Part shown: positions 7,767-16,581 of the stretch, piece after piece
How the letters are laid out: every line of letters begins with the position of its first letter
Position numbering within the stretch: position 1 is the first letter of the stretch
Assembly: GCA_002342685.1 (NCBI GenBank)
Contig: DDQN01000103.1
Span: forward strand, 1-43,592
Source: Vibrio sp. UBA2441
Lineage (GTDB): Bacteria > Pseudomonadota > Gammaproteobacteria > Enterobacterales > Vibrionaceae
Length of the DNA stretch: 43,592 nucleotides
Direction of reading: 5' to 3'
Notes under the pieces: model-generated
Told to the model about the DNA's origin: nothing
The model's database searches: none
Seen by the model: the letters and a program-made list of their open reading frames with translations, nothing else
Made by a program: the position numbers and the translations under genes

Positions 7767-10700
7767 TTAAGCACTTTTTCTGCGACGGAAGAAACCGAAG
7801 CCGAACAGAGATAACATACCTAGCAGGCCAACAGAACCACCGCCGCCGCCGCCAGAACCATCATACTCAGGCGTTGTTGGAGATGCTGTTAAGGAGTCCG
7901 TTGAAGAGACTTCTGCTTGCAGTGTTACTTCCGAACCAGGAATATCAACCAATACCAACTCTTCTTCCGCTTGAGTTGCTGCCGCACCTTGCTCAGGAAC
8001 TAATACACCACGAAGTTTCATGCTAAAGGTATACCCTCCTTTCACAATACCAGCAACGTCAAAGTGAACCACTTTTTTACTGTCTAGTTTAATCTTAGGC
8101 AGGGTCAACTCTTTTGCATCGCTAGGGTGAGACGGAGCCGTAATTTCGGCGACGATATCAGTATATTTATCCAACTCTACACCGTCAGGAACAACGTAGC
8201 TCACTTTAGCAAGGCTATTAACGATTGGCAGAAGCAGTTTTTCATCACCCGCTTCATTATATTTATACGCCAACGTTACAATGGCAGGATCGTGATCCGA
8301 TGAACGATATACATTGTCTTCATAATATTTATGAGCCGTTGTATTCCCTTCATTTTCCGTATACTTATTGTTGTAACCGTACGAACTAGACTCTACAGAG
8401 TTTACATGCCAGTCAGCCGCATCCAGCAGATTCTTCTTCAGTGATGGAGAGATTAACATGTGGTCCAGTGAGCCCACTTGATCCCCGTATGAGTAGCTCC
8501 AACTCGCTTTGTTCTTTTCCTTATCTTTCAGTTCAACCGCATTGATATAACCGAATGACTTGGAAATCTGCGAACCATTTTTACCGAACTGAGGAACACT
8601 ACCAACTAGAGTATAAGCAGCCGCTTTAACGTTACCACCATTTAAATCAGTAAGTACACGCATTGGGTCTTCATGACCATAGGAGTTGAAATCCCCTATA
8701 AGCATTTTATCCCCCTTAATTCGGCTCATTACCTCACCAAGGCGTTGCGCACCAGCGACACGGAAGTTTTCACAACTGCCCTGGAAATCATCATCTTTAA
8801 CTGATGCATAGTGATTCGAAGCATCAAAGCCTTCCCACTCTTGCCATCCCTGCCAATCTTCCCAGCAAGTTGAACCCTTAGATTTCAAGTGGTTTACCGC
8901 GATAGTAACCGATTTACCTGTGCCATTGATACGGAATCGAGCGGCCACGGTATCACGCATGTAATTTTTACCACTTTCACGCATTGTCTTATCACGTGAA
9001 CTGAGGATTGGGGAACCATTCTCATCAACAATTGGTGGCGCTACCTGACGCGGCATATTGATTATCTGACTAGAGACCATGGATACCTTGTATGGACGGT
9101 AAATAATACCCGATGTGATTACATCACTACCCACTTTGTCTTCGTCATCTAATACGGTATTGCCATCCGAATCAAAACCAACGAAGACGTATCTCTTAGC
9201 AGCAGAATCATCCGCCTCAGGATTAAACCTCTGACTTTCTGTGTATTGTTCGTTTACTTTAGCAACCAGTTGAGAAATAGCACTTTTTTCACCAAAACCA
9301 TTATTCTCAATTTCCATTAGACCAAGAATATCCGCATCAAGCGCATGTATGCCTTTAACAATTTTTGCTTCTTGTCGCTCAAACTCTTCTAAGCTCTCTG
9401 CTCCACGGTTACCGCCATTTTTGTTTTCAGCACCACCAAATGGAGAGTTAAAGTAGTTAAGTACGTTCTGTGTTGCTACCTTAATCGCAAATTTACTCTC
9501 ATCAACAATCGCATCTCCGGCATCGTCTTCCATGACCTTACCATCTGAGTCATATTTGACTGGGGTCATAGAGACAACTTTCTTAACATCACCTTTGTCT
9601 GTATAGATATTTTCCTGGATAGGCGTGTTCGTTGTATAAACCACATCAGGCTGAGATGCATCCGCCAACAAACGGTATTGGCTATAAGAATAGTGTAGGA
9701 AGCCTTTCATACCTGAAACACTATCATTGATGCGAATATGCTTATCACCAGCCGCCGCAAATAACTTAGCGTTTTGAGCCGCTGTAGCATGATAATCAGT
9801 ATCATCCTTTTCATTTAGCTCAACATACAAAGTGTAGTCATTATTTTCAGCATTCTTTGCTTTAGACTCATCACTACCAGGTGCATACTCTTGGTTTGGG
9901 TGTAGATTAGGACGCATATACGAAAGCGTCATGCTGTCACGATACGAACGGCGTAACAGTTCTGGAGATGCAGCATTAAATGCATAAGTGCGGGCAACTC
10001 TCATTTCCTGATTGCCATCCGCAGCTTCAATTCCGGTCTGGTCAATATCCTCAGGCAAGTTAATATACATGCCTTCATGACGCTCTAAAGTATCGCGGAA
10101 TTTTGCATCGTCTACGTGGCGAGATAGATCAGTAGCAGGAACAGTCACTAAACTGTCAGAGCTCGTCTGCCATTCATTATCTATAGGGTAGATGGCAGTA
10201 ATACCGTAGTCTTCACCGACATTACCGATAATACAAACTTTCTGACCTACAGTAACCGTTTCAGCTTTACTCGTTTTAACAAATAGACCATTGGACTTAG
10301 TTACATCATCAGCTCCATCGAAGCTGACCTGCTGTAAATAAAATCCTTCGCTAAAGTTTGTGTTGTCAGGGTTAACAATTCCGCTAACAATACCTTCAAC
10401 GGCATATAAATCATCAGTCTGATATTTCCCGATCTCGGTAATATACGGAGTCTGATAACCAGAACCTTGAATATCCTCAATAGTAACCTTACCACCAGGT
10501 ACTAAATCATAAGGATTCGCTTCACTTATCCCTTCACATCGGGTGATATCGGCTTTAGGTGGCGGAGGTGTTAAGTAACTATCTGAATTATTATCTGTGC
10601 CTAAATCTGAAAAGTCATCCTTGCTGTCATCGATTTTAACAATAACATCAAGGCCCTTAGAAGGATCGCTATTTGGAATCTTAGCATTATCGGCACGGCG

Positions 10701-11216
10701 AGCAGTTAAATCACTGCCCCATTTATCACTTTTAGAACCATGCTCTCCAATGAAATCATGAATTGTTGCCCCCTTAACGCCGGAGCCAAGCCATACACCT
10801 TGATATCCACTAAAGCCTAAATTGTTATAAAATCCATCAGTTCCATATGGTATGTTTGTACCTTCAACACTTTGAGCGCCATTTAGTGCCGCTTTCAATG
10901 CATCGTCAGCACCACCGTGAAAAACGACAATGCTTCCATTTGCTGGAATTTCCACATCCGTTAATACCGACAGGCCATCAGCTCTATTTGTTAAATTTCC
11001 ATAACTACTCTGATAAAGGCCTACTCCCGCATGTTCACCGTCAAATCGAAATGGAGCATCACCTAAATTTGATATTTCTATCGCTTTGTTATAACCAGAA
11101 CCTTCGACATACTCAGTAATAATAACTTTACTAAGATCACCCGTAGCATGAGCTATCGGACTTAATGCGCCAGCGACTGCTAACGACACTAAGGAAAGCG
11201 TTAATTTTTTATTCAT
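7767..11216 (-). CDS. xds: ExeM/NucH-type (Xds-like) extracellular endonuclease with GlyGly-CTERM tail
   Basis: A secreted DNase of 1149 aa. In order: a signal peptide ending near AHA; a lamin-tail-like domain (about 25-200, VIITEYVEGSGYNKAIEI); a proline linker; an OB-fold region (about 260-370); an endonuclease/exonuclease/phosphatase domain (about 580-985); and a Gly-rich stretch, hydrophobic helix and RRRK tail, the GlyGly-CTERM signal processed by rhombosortase. The catalytic set looks complete: TQNVLNYF, LMEIEN (Glu), NHLKSKG (His), GDFNSY, SLDHM and SSDHDP. Homologues in V. cholerae (Xds) and Shewanella (ExeM) degrade extracellular DNA in biofilms. The ATG at 11216 has GAGG six bases upstream; the open frame to 11228 starts on that Shine-Dalgarno. 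Only 33 bp separate it from the porin gene, so the two are probably co-transcribed. Confidence 0.92.
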   Translation of the reverse strand: MNKKLTLSLVSLAVAGALSPIAHATGDLSKVIITEYVEGSGYNKAIEISNLGDAPFRFDGEHAGVGLYQSSYGNLTNRADGLSVLTDVEIPANGSIVVFHGGADDALKAALNGAQSVEGTNIPYGTDGFYNNLGFSGYQGVWLGSGVKGATIHDFIGEHGSKSDKWGSDLTARRADNAKIPNSDPSKGLDVIVKIDDSKDDFSDLGTDNNSDSYLTPPPPKADITRCEGISEANPYDLVPGGKVTIEDIQGSGYQTPYITEIGKYQTDDLYAVEGIVSGIVNPDNTNFSEGFYLQQVSFDGADDVTKSNGLFVKTSKAETVTVGQKVCIIGNVGEDYGITAIYPIDNEWQTSSDSLVTVPATDLSRHVDDAKFRDTLERHEGMYINLPEDIDQTGIEAADGNQEMRVARTYAFNAASPELLRRSYRDSMTLSYMRPNLHPNQEYAPGSDESKAKNAENNDYTLYVELNEKDDTDYHATAAQNAKLFAAAGDKHIRINDSVSGMKGFLHYSYSQYRLLADASQPDVVYTTNTPIQENIYTDKGDVKKVVSMTPVKYDSDGKVMEDDAGDAIVDESKFAIKVATQNVLNYFNSPFGGAENKNGGNRGAESLEEFERQEAKIVKGIHALDADILGLMEIENNGFGEKSAISQLVAKVNEQYTESQRFNPEADDSAAKRYVFVGFDSDGNTVLDDEDKVGSDVITSGIIYRPYKVSMVSSQIINMPRQVAPPIVDENGSPILSSRDKTMRESGKNYMRDTVAARFRINGTGKSVTIAVNHLKSKGSTCWEDWQGWQEWEGFDASNHYASVKDDDFQGSCENFRVAGAQRLGEVMSRIKGDKMLIGDFNSYGHEDPMRVLTDLNGGNVKAAAYTLVGSVPQFGKNGSQISKSFGYINAVELKDKEKNKASWSYSYGDQVGSLDHMLISPSLKKNLLDAADWHVNSVESSSYGYNNKYTENEGNTTAHKYYEDNVYRSSDHDPAIVTLAYKYNEAGDEKLLLPIVNSLAKVSYVVPDGVELDKYTDIVAEITAPSHPSDAKELTLPKIKLDSKKVVHFDVAGIVKGGYTFSMKLRGVLVPEQGAAATQAEEELVLVDIPGSEVTLQAEVSSTDSLTASPTTPEYDGSGGGGGGSVGLLGMLSLFGFGFFRRRKSA

Positions 11217-11249
11217 TTTAAACCTCAAAAATTTGTTCTTTACTGTCTA

Positions 11250-12320
11250 TTAGAAGTAGATACGTGTATATGCATAGGCTTCTTGGGCCGCTTCACCTTG
11301 GTTCAGCTCAAGTGCAATAATGGAAGACTTCGTTGGTTTAAAGTTCACACCAAGTGTTCTCCAGGTACGACTCTTACCCCATTCATAATCACTGCCATCC
11401 CAATCTGAACTGTTCTTATCCCAATGCGCATACTCTTCAAGGTTCATTGAAGCGACAAACTGCCATTTTTCAGAAAGAATGTATTTACCCGAAATCAGAC
11501 CACCCTGATGTTTAAGGGTTTTATAATCGTTATAGACTTTGATTACATTTTCAGGATCTGTGTTATCTACGGTGACTTGATCTTGAGCGATGTCTTCTTT
11601 CTCAATAAAACCATTGATACCCAAGTGAATACTGTCAGTTACCGCGTATCGGGCACCAAAGCCAGCTAACCTTTGTTCACCGTATTTAGAGTCACCATCT
11701 GAACCTGTACGTGATTCGCCGCCAACAACCACAGAGAAGTCATCGCCAAAGTAGCCCAGGTATCCGTTTGCTACGTTACCTAGCTCAGAACCAGATGAAG
11801 ATTCAGACTGATAAGAGTATGAAATGCCAAGTTTAAATCCGGCATAGTTACCTTCATACTTAACCGTCTTATCCTGATCACCCGCTTCACCAGTTTCAAC
11901 CGTTGTGTCAAAGGTGAAATCACCCCATTTGTCGTAATCATCAAATGCGGTATCAGTTAAACCAGCTTCAATATAGTTATGTTTATCAATATCATAGCCA
12001 ACAAACACTTTATCGATCGACATCACCATGTCACCAGAACCGTATTTCCAGTTCTCACGTTCATAGTCAAGTTCCAGACGATATTGCAGGCTCCCGTCTT
12101 GGCCCTTTACGCCGAGAGTAGCGAAGGAATCATCGATATAGACGTCATCAGTGTAAAACTCACCCGAATCATAATCGGCACCAAAATGTCCTCCGATGCC
12201 TACTTCACCATATAACTTTAAGAAATCACCATTATCATTCGAGTAAATAGTTGTTGCGTTTACTCCTGAAATGGCGAAAAGCGATGAAATAGCAACAGCT
12301 ATCGCATTTCTCTTATTCAT
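11250..12320 (-). CDS. Gram-negative porin-like outer-membrane beta-barrel protein
   Basis: 356 aa with a signal peptide cleaved near VNATTIYSND, then alternating aromatic/polar beta strands (DFLKLYGEVGIGGHF, LQYRLELDYE) and a terminal phenylalanine (ARIYF-like ending YTRIYF), the outer-membrane insertion signal. The N-terminal pattern is that of the general-porin family of gammaproteobacteria. It is strongly acidic. The start at 12320 has AAGGA seven bases upstream; the frame could extend to a TTG at 12335 lying on the Shine-Dalgarno, which I reject. The nuclease gene follows 33 bp later. The pairing suggests, as inference, uptake of nucleotides or phosphate released from DNA; a general diffusion porin is the alternative. 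Confidence 0.82.
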   Translation of the reverse strand: MNKRNAIAVAISSLFAISGVNATTIYSNDNGDFLKLYGEVGIGGHFGADYDSGEFYTDDVYIDDSFATLGVKGQDGSLQYRLELDYERENWKYGSGDMVMSIDKVFVGYDIDKHNYIEAGLTDTAFDDYDKWGDFTFDTTVETGEAGDQDKTVKYEGNYAGFKLGISYSYQSESSSGSELGNVANGYLGYFGDDFSVVVGGESRTGSDGDSKYGEQRLAGFGARYAVTDSIHLGINGFIEKEDIAQDQVTVDNTDPENVIKVYNDYKTLKHQGGLISGKYILSEKWQFVASMNLEEYAHWDKNSSDWDGSDYEWGKSRTWRTLGVNFKPTKSSIIALELNQGEAAQEAYAYTRIYF

Positions 12321-12840
12321 ATTATTTTCCTTCAATTTTTATCACTACTTCGACAAATCAGAACAACCAGGCACAAAAGGGACAATTTCAAACATGACAT
12401 TTGATTTTTTAAGGTTCGATTCAGCCAGTATTTTTCTTACTACCAAATAAATTTGTGGAAGTTCTAAATTTAGTTAATTCATCCAACTCATAAACACTGT
12501 CACAAGCTGAGCTATTAATATCATTATTTACCAGCGAGAATGTTCAGAGTAAACACCACTAGAAATATCACTCAATCGCCAGCATTAAGTTAATTATTAC
12601 TTAGTACTAATTTTCTTTATAAGACAAAGATCACGTTTGATTAATCAACGAGAAAAGCATTACTTTAAAAGCCTAACAATCATAGCGCAAACATTTAATC
12701 AACAGTTATAGTTAACATTAAATGAATTATCACCTTCATCTTAACTCAATAAAATATTATACATAATAAATAAACCACCATTTACGCTAATAATATAGTG
12801 CGATAGTAATTATTTAATTAAAATAAGTAACATATATCTT

Positions 12841-12856
12841 GGTGATAATGATCACA
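12841..12856. promoter_or_regulatory. Candidate CRP binding site
   Basis: GGTGA-N6-TCACA matches the consensus TGTGA-N6-TCACA at nine of ten defined positions. It lies about 520 bp upstream of the porin start and 630 bp upstream of the second nuclease gene. This is far from both, so function is uncertain. Confidence 0.4.
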
Positions 12857-13025
12857 GTTAAAATAACTTATTCAATACCGAAATCGAATCATCAACAGAA
12901 TTCGTTATCATGTTTACATGTTTTTAACATTAAAACACATAGATGAGATCTATGCCACATATTGCGAGATTTAAATAATATATGACAACTTTAAACAATC
13001 ACACATAACCACCTGTTAAATAAGT

Positions 13026-13063
13026 AATTTACAATTAATAACAGAAATTTACAATTAACAACA
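13026..13063. repeat. Two direct copies of an 18-bp AT-rich repeat
   Basis: AATTTACAATTAAYAACA occurs at 13026-13043 and again at 13046-13063, differing at one position. The 20-bp period is about two helical turns, so both copies would face the same side of the DNA, as in cooperative regulator sites. Confidence 0.6.
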
Positions 13064-13406
13064 TCAAAAACAATAAAGTAAACACTCTAAAATAAGCCCA
13101 CTCTAATGTAACAATTGCTTTACTAGAAAACATTACATTACTATGAGCTTTAATAAACACTAAATAGCAAACGATTAACTAAGGTATAATTAAACTTTCA
13201 ATCTAAACCTCATAAAATAAATTACAAATAATAAGATGGCTCATCACTAAAAATAAGCACACCCTATACACAATTAAACTCCCGTGTTAATCGATTGCGT
13301 TAATATATCCAACTAATTCATCTTGTATTCCACTCTTCATTATTCATAATCTGAAAAAATCACCATTTTCATAATGCATTAATGAAGCCATATTGAAACA
13401 ACCCGG

Positions 13407-13424
13407 TTTGATTAATCATTCATT
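13407..13424. promoter_or_regulatory. ARG-box-like palindrome upstream of the second nuclease
   Basis: The 18 bases from 13407 fit the ArgR consensus TNTGAATWWWWATTCANW at 16 of 18 positions and lie 63 bp upstream of the ATG at 13488. In such AT-rich DNA a chance match is quite possible. Confidence 0.25.
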
Positions 13425-13487
13425 TACTCAACTTAGCCTGCATGGAATTGAGGCTATTACATTTAACTTAATTAATAAGAGCCAACT

Positions 13488-16400
13488 ATGAAGACAAAAA
13501 CTCTTGTAGCGATTGGCGTTGCAATGTCATTTTCGGCTAACGCTAATTTAATAATTTCAGAGACAACTGAAGGTTCCTCGTATAATAAAGCTATTGAGAT
13601 AACAAATATCAGTTCAAACACAACCTCACTCAGCGGATACACTTTGAAAATTGCTTCAAATGGTGCTTCTGAATGGAAAACAACCTTTTTCTCTTTAGAT
13701 TCAGAGCCCTCCATTACTGCACTCGAAAATGGTGCAACATTGGTAATTGGTCATAGCAATATGAAAAATGACAATAAAGATGGAACTCCCAACGCATTTA
13801 AAGGAAAGGTTCAACTATTCGAATCTACAGCAAGCAATTTCAATGGCGATGACATCATTGGCCTATTCAAAAATGATCAACTGGTAGATATTGTAGGAAC
13901 ACTTGGTGCGGGAAAAGGGGCAAATTTTAACAAAGACTCAGCACTTCGTAGAAAAGACAACCAAGTAGCGCCATCCACAATCTTTACCCCTGATAACTGG
14001 GAAGTTATTAGTGGCCAAGATCATTTTGAACATATAGGTATTGCACCTGCTTTCACCCCAATTGAAGGCGGCGATTCAGGCGGTGATTCAGGCGGTGATT
14101 CAGGCGGTGATTCAGGCGGTGATTCAGGCGGTGATTCAGGCGGCGACGCTAACCAAACAACAACCATAATGAAACTTCAGGGTGAAGGCTGGGTGTCCCC
14201 TAAAGTTGATCCTGCTAATAATAAGTGGATATCTGACGATTCCTTTATAGTTAAAGGCATTGTAACTGCAATTCAAAATAGCGCTCTTGGCGAAAATGGT
14301 GATGATCTTCCTGTTGGTTACTTTATTCAGGATAAAGACGGTGACGGAAATTCAAAAACTTCTGATGCTATTTTTGTCGCTTCCAGTGACGTAAGTGCGC
14401 GAACTGTTGGCGAAGAAGTCTCTGTCACAGGTAAGGTAAAAGAAACTTTCGGCTGGACTCAACTTATCGAAGAAAGCGTTGATCCGACTGGAGACACCGG
14501 CAGCATTTCTGCTGTAACCCTGTCTCGTGCAGATGATGATCTTTATTTTGATTTCACCTTAGAACGCCACGAAGGCATGCTGGTCAATATTGACTCAGCA
14601 TCCAAAATGAAGGTATCAAGAAGCTTTAGTGAAGATACTGACGCTAAACGCCATAACATGGTGCTTTCCTATGGAGCTATAAGTGATCACCCTAATCAGA
14701 ACAATAGACCAGACAGTGAAAAAGCCATAAAGCAAACAGCTTGCAATGATGATGAGCGTCTCATTATTGAGTCTATGGAAAAATCAGATGCCACTTCTAT
14801 TTCATGGTACTCAGAGTTTGCAACAACATCTGACGACTATATTCGTATTGGAGCCACAGTAAATGGCCTGACAGGGGTGCTTGGATATTCTTATTCCGAC
14901 TTCCGCTTATTTGTGACAGAGAATGCCACCAAAGACACCTTTGTTGACAATCATCGCCCACAGCAACAGACATTCAAAGATGGCGATCTGAAAGTCGCTT
15001 CATTTAATGCGATGAACTACATCAGTACTTCTCCGCTTTATGACTTACAGACAGAAAAAGTAGTTAAAGCACTTATTGGATTAGATGCAGATGTCATTGG
15101 TTTAACAAACATAGAAAACAATGGATTCGACGGAAATTCCGCCATTTATAATCTTGTCGCGGCGTTAAACTCTGATAGTGCACTGACTGAAATAACGAAA
15201 CAGTACACCATCGCGAAAGGTAACTGGTCTGGCTCCATTGGCACAAGTACAACCGCAAACTACGTCCTATTCCGTTCTAATAAACTTGAATTAAATAGCA
15301 CTAAAGATATTGCCCTTCCAACTCAAGAGCATACAAATAAAGCTGGCGAAGATATTACCAGTGCAATGCCTAACAGTGTGATCGTTAACTTTGATGTTGT
15401 TGCCACTAAAGAGCAAAAGCACCCTCAGTCTATCAATATCATTGTGAATGATTTTATTGATAGAAACAGCGAATGTTCTGAGGACCTCAACAGCGCATTA
15501 GATACAGTGACTAATTCACAAGGTGGTTGCGCTGCATTGCGTGTTTCTGCCGCTGATTATCTGGGCAAGCAACTAAACGATATTCTTGGACATAAGGTTC
15601 TCCTAGGAGACCTTAACAGCTATAAAAAAGAAGACGCTACTTTGGTACTTTCTGAAAAGAAACTGCCTAAAAAAACCGCAATTACTTCTGCTCAAGATAC
15701 CTATATTAAACATGCCGATGCTAGCCAATTGGAACTTTCCGGGGACGAAGGCAACAGAGTTACCCAAGCCTACCAATACATTGATGCTATCAGTTGGTTA
15801 AACCAGAGTAGCTTTACCTATGTCGATCGTGATTTAGTTGGTACCACTGACTACATGTTAATGTCACCATCACTTAAACGTTCAATTCAAGACGCCCGTA
15901 CCTGGTCAATAAACGCAGCCGAATCCCCTCTGGTATTCACTCAAAGCAACAATGACAACGCATATCGTTCTTCCGAACACGATCCATTGGTCATGGTATT
16001 GAATTTCGATTTGTCCGGTAAACCAGATCCAGCAAGCACACCAAAGCTGAAGAAACCTGAAGAAGTCGTGATCCCTAAAGATGCACCAGAAAAACCGGCT
16101 AAGAAAATTCAGAAAAACAAATCATTTAAGATTTCAATGAACCTGGCGAAAGTGAGTGAATCAGCAAATTCTCCGATTACAGTAGGGGATTACGCCGCTC
16201 TCGTTATTAGCAAATCAAGACAAACTTACTCAGCCAACTCTTCTTCGACATCAATCGTAGAACTAGAGGCAAGCCACTTCGAATCAGGTGTTGTTGTATT
16301 TGACGTCGAACCGTTATTAGAGGGCGATTATGAATTATACGAAGTCATTACCGCTCCGGATCGTGAGTCTCAAAAATACGCCAGCGATGCACCTGTAACC

Positions 16401-16529
16401 TTTGAAGTGACATCCAGTGTGGAGTCATCAGCACCGGAATCTACTGGAAGCAGCAGTGGAGGTGGTTCCCTTGGTTGGTTAGCACTTGCATTACTTGGTC
16501 TGATTGGTGGATTACGCCGTCGTTTTTAA
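13488..16529 (+). CDS. Second Xds/ExeM-like secreted protein, probably catalytically inactive
   Basis: 1013 aa with the same layout as the nuclease at 7767-11216: signal peptide ending near ANA, lamin-tail-like domain (LIISETTEGSSYNKAIEI), a GGDS-repeat linker (194-221), OB-fold region (about 230-330), a nuclease-like domain (about 500-840) and a GlyGly-CTERM tail (SGGGSLGWL to GLRRRF). Aligned with the paralogue, key residues are changed: Asn541 for the Glu of LMEIEN, Asp655 for the His of NHLKSKG, Tyr789 for the His of LDHM and Glu830 for the Asp of SDHDP. Asp708/Asn710 (GDLNSY) and His831 are kept. The frame is intact, so it seems to be selected for something other than cleavage, perhaps DNA binding at the cell surface. 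An alternative is an altered activity. Shine-Dalgarno AAGAG precedes the ATG. Confidence 0.85.
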   Translation: MKTKTLVAIGVAMSFSANANLIISETTEGSSYNKAIEITNISSNTTSLSGYTLKIASNGASEWKTTFFSLDSEPSITALENGATLVIGHSNMKNDNKDGTPNAFKGKVQLFESTASNFNGDDIIGLFKNDQLVDIVGTLGAGKGANFNKDSALRRKDNQVAPSTIFTPDNWEVISGQDHFEHIGIAPAFTPIEGGDSGGDSGGDSGGDSGGDSGGDSGGDANQTTTIMKLQGEGWVSPKVDPANNKWISDDSFIVKGIVTAIQNSALGENGDDLPVGYFIQDKDGDGNSKTSDAIFVASSDVSARTVGEEVSVTGKVKETFGWTQLIEESVDPTGDTGSISAVTLSRADDDLYFDFTLERHEGMLVNIDSASKMKVSRSFSEDTDAKRHNMVLSYGAISDHPNQNNRPDSEKAIKQTACNDDERLIIESMEKSDATSISWYSEFATTSDDYIRIGATVNGLTGVLGYSYSDFRLFVTENATKDTFVDNHRPQQQTFKDGDLKVASFNAMNYISTSPLYDLQTEKVVKALIGLDADVIGLTNIENNGFDGNSAIYNLVAALNSDSALTEITKQYTIAKGNWSGSIGTSTTANYVLFRSNKLELNSTKDIALPTQEHTNKAGEDITSAMPNSVIVNFDVVATKEQKHPQSINIIVNDFIDRNSECSEDLNSALDTVTNSQGGCAALRVSAADYLGKQLNDILGHKVLLGDLNSYKKEDATLVLSEKKLPKKTAITSAQDTYIKHADASQLELSGDEGNRVTQAYQYIDAISWLNQSSFTYVDRDLVGTTDYMLMSPSLKRSIQDARTWSINAAESPLVFTQSNNDNAYRSSEHDPLVMVLNFDLSGKPDPASTPKLKKPEEVVIPKDAPEKPAKKIQKNKSFKISMNLAKVSESANSPITVGDYAALVISKSRQTYSANSSSTSIVELEASHFESGVVVFDVEPLLEGDYELYEVITAPDRESQKYASDAPVTFEVTSSVESSAPESTGSSSGGGSLGWLALALLGLIGGLRRRF
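14067..14150 (+). repeat. 12-bp tandem repeat coding for the GGDS linker
   Basis: Seven units of GGCGGYGATTCA (the last diverged) encode six GGDS tetrapeptides plus GGDA, a flexible acidic linker between the lamin-tail-like and OB-fold regions. The inner units are almost identical at DNA level, so copy number may vary between strains by slippage without breaking the frame. Confidence 0.9.
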
Positions 16530-16549
16530 CTTTTGTATTGATTGAGGAA

Positions 16550-16571
16550 CAGGGCAGCATATGTTGCCCTG
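16550..16571 (+). other. 22-nt inverted repeat just before the Shine-Dalgarno of the endonuclease I gene
   Basis: CAGGGCA and TGCCCTG arms around GCATATGT form a near-perfect hairpin ending on the first G of GGTGA, the likely ribosome binding site of the gene at 16582. No T-run follows, so it is not a classical terminator. It may protect the mRNA or tune translation within the two-gene unit. Confidence 0.55.
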
Positions 16572-16581
16572 GTGAAAAATT

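Larger units (their letters stand above)
12321..13487. other. 1.17-kb AT-rich gene-free region between two divergent nuclease units
   Basis: No convincing ORF, tRNA or terminator is visible here. The region is much more AT-rich than its surroundings and separates the porin-nuclease unit (minus) from the second nuclease unit (plus), so it must hold both promoters. It contains a CRP-like site, a 20-bp-period direct repeat and an ARG-box-like site, listed separately. AT-rich tracts of this size next to secreted-protein genes are typical H-NS targets; that is inference. Confidence 0.6.

Noticed and set aside
10301..10495. Small ORFs inside the large nuclease gene and other overlapping frames
   Set aside because: They lie in other frames of well-supported genes and show no Shine-Dalgarno or recognisable product.
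12321..12335. TTG start for the porin at 12335
   Set aside because: The TTG codon lies directly on the Shine-Dalgarno of the ATG at 12320; the same situation occurs at 11228 for the nuclease gene.
13488..16529. Second nuclease as a decayed pseudogene
   Set aside because: The frame is open over 1013 codons with signal peptide, linker and sorting tail all intact; only catalytic positions are changed.
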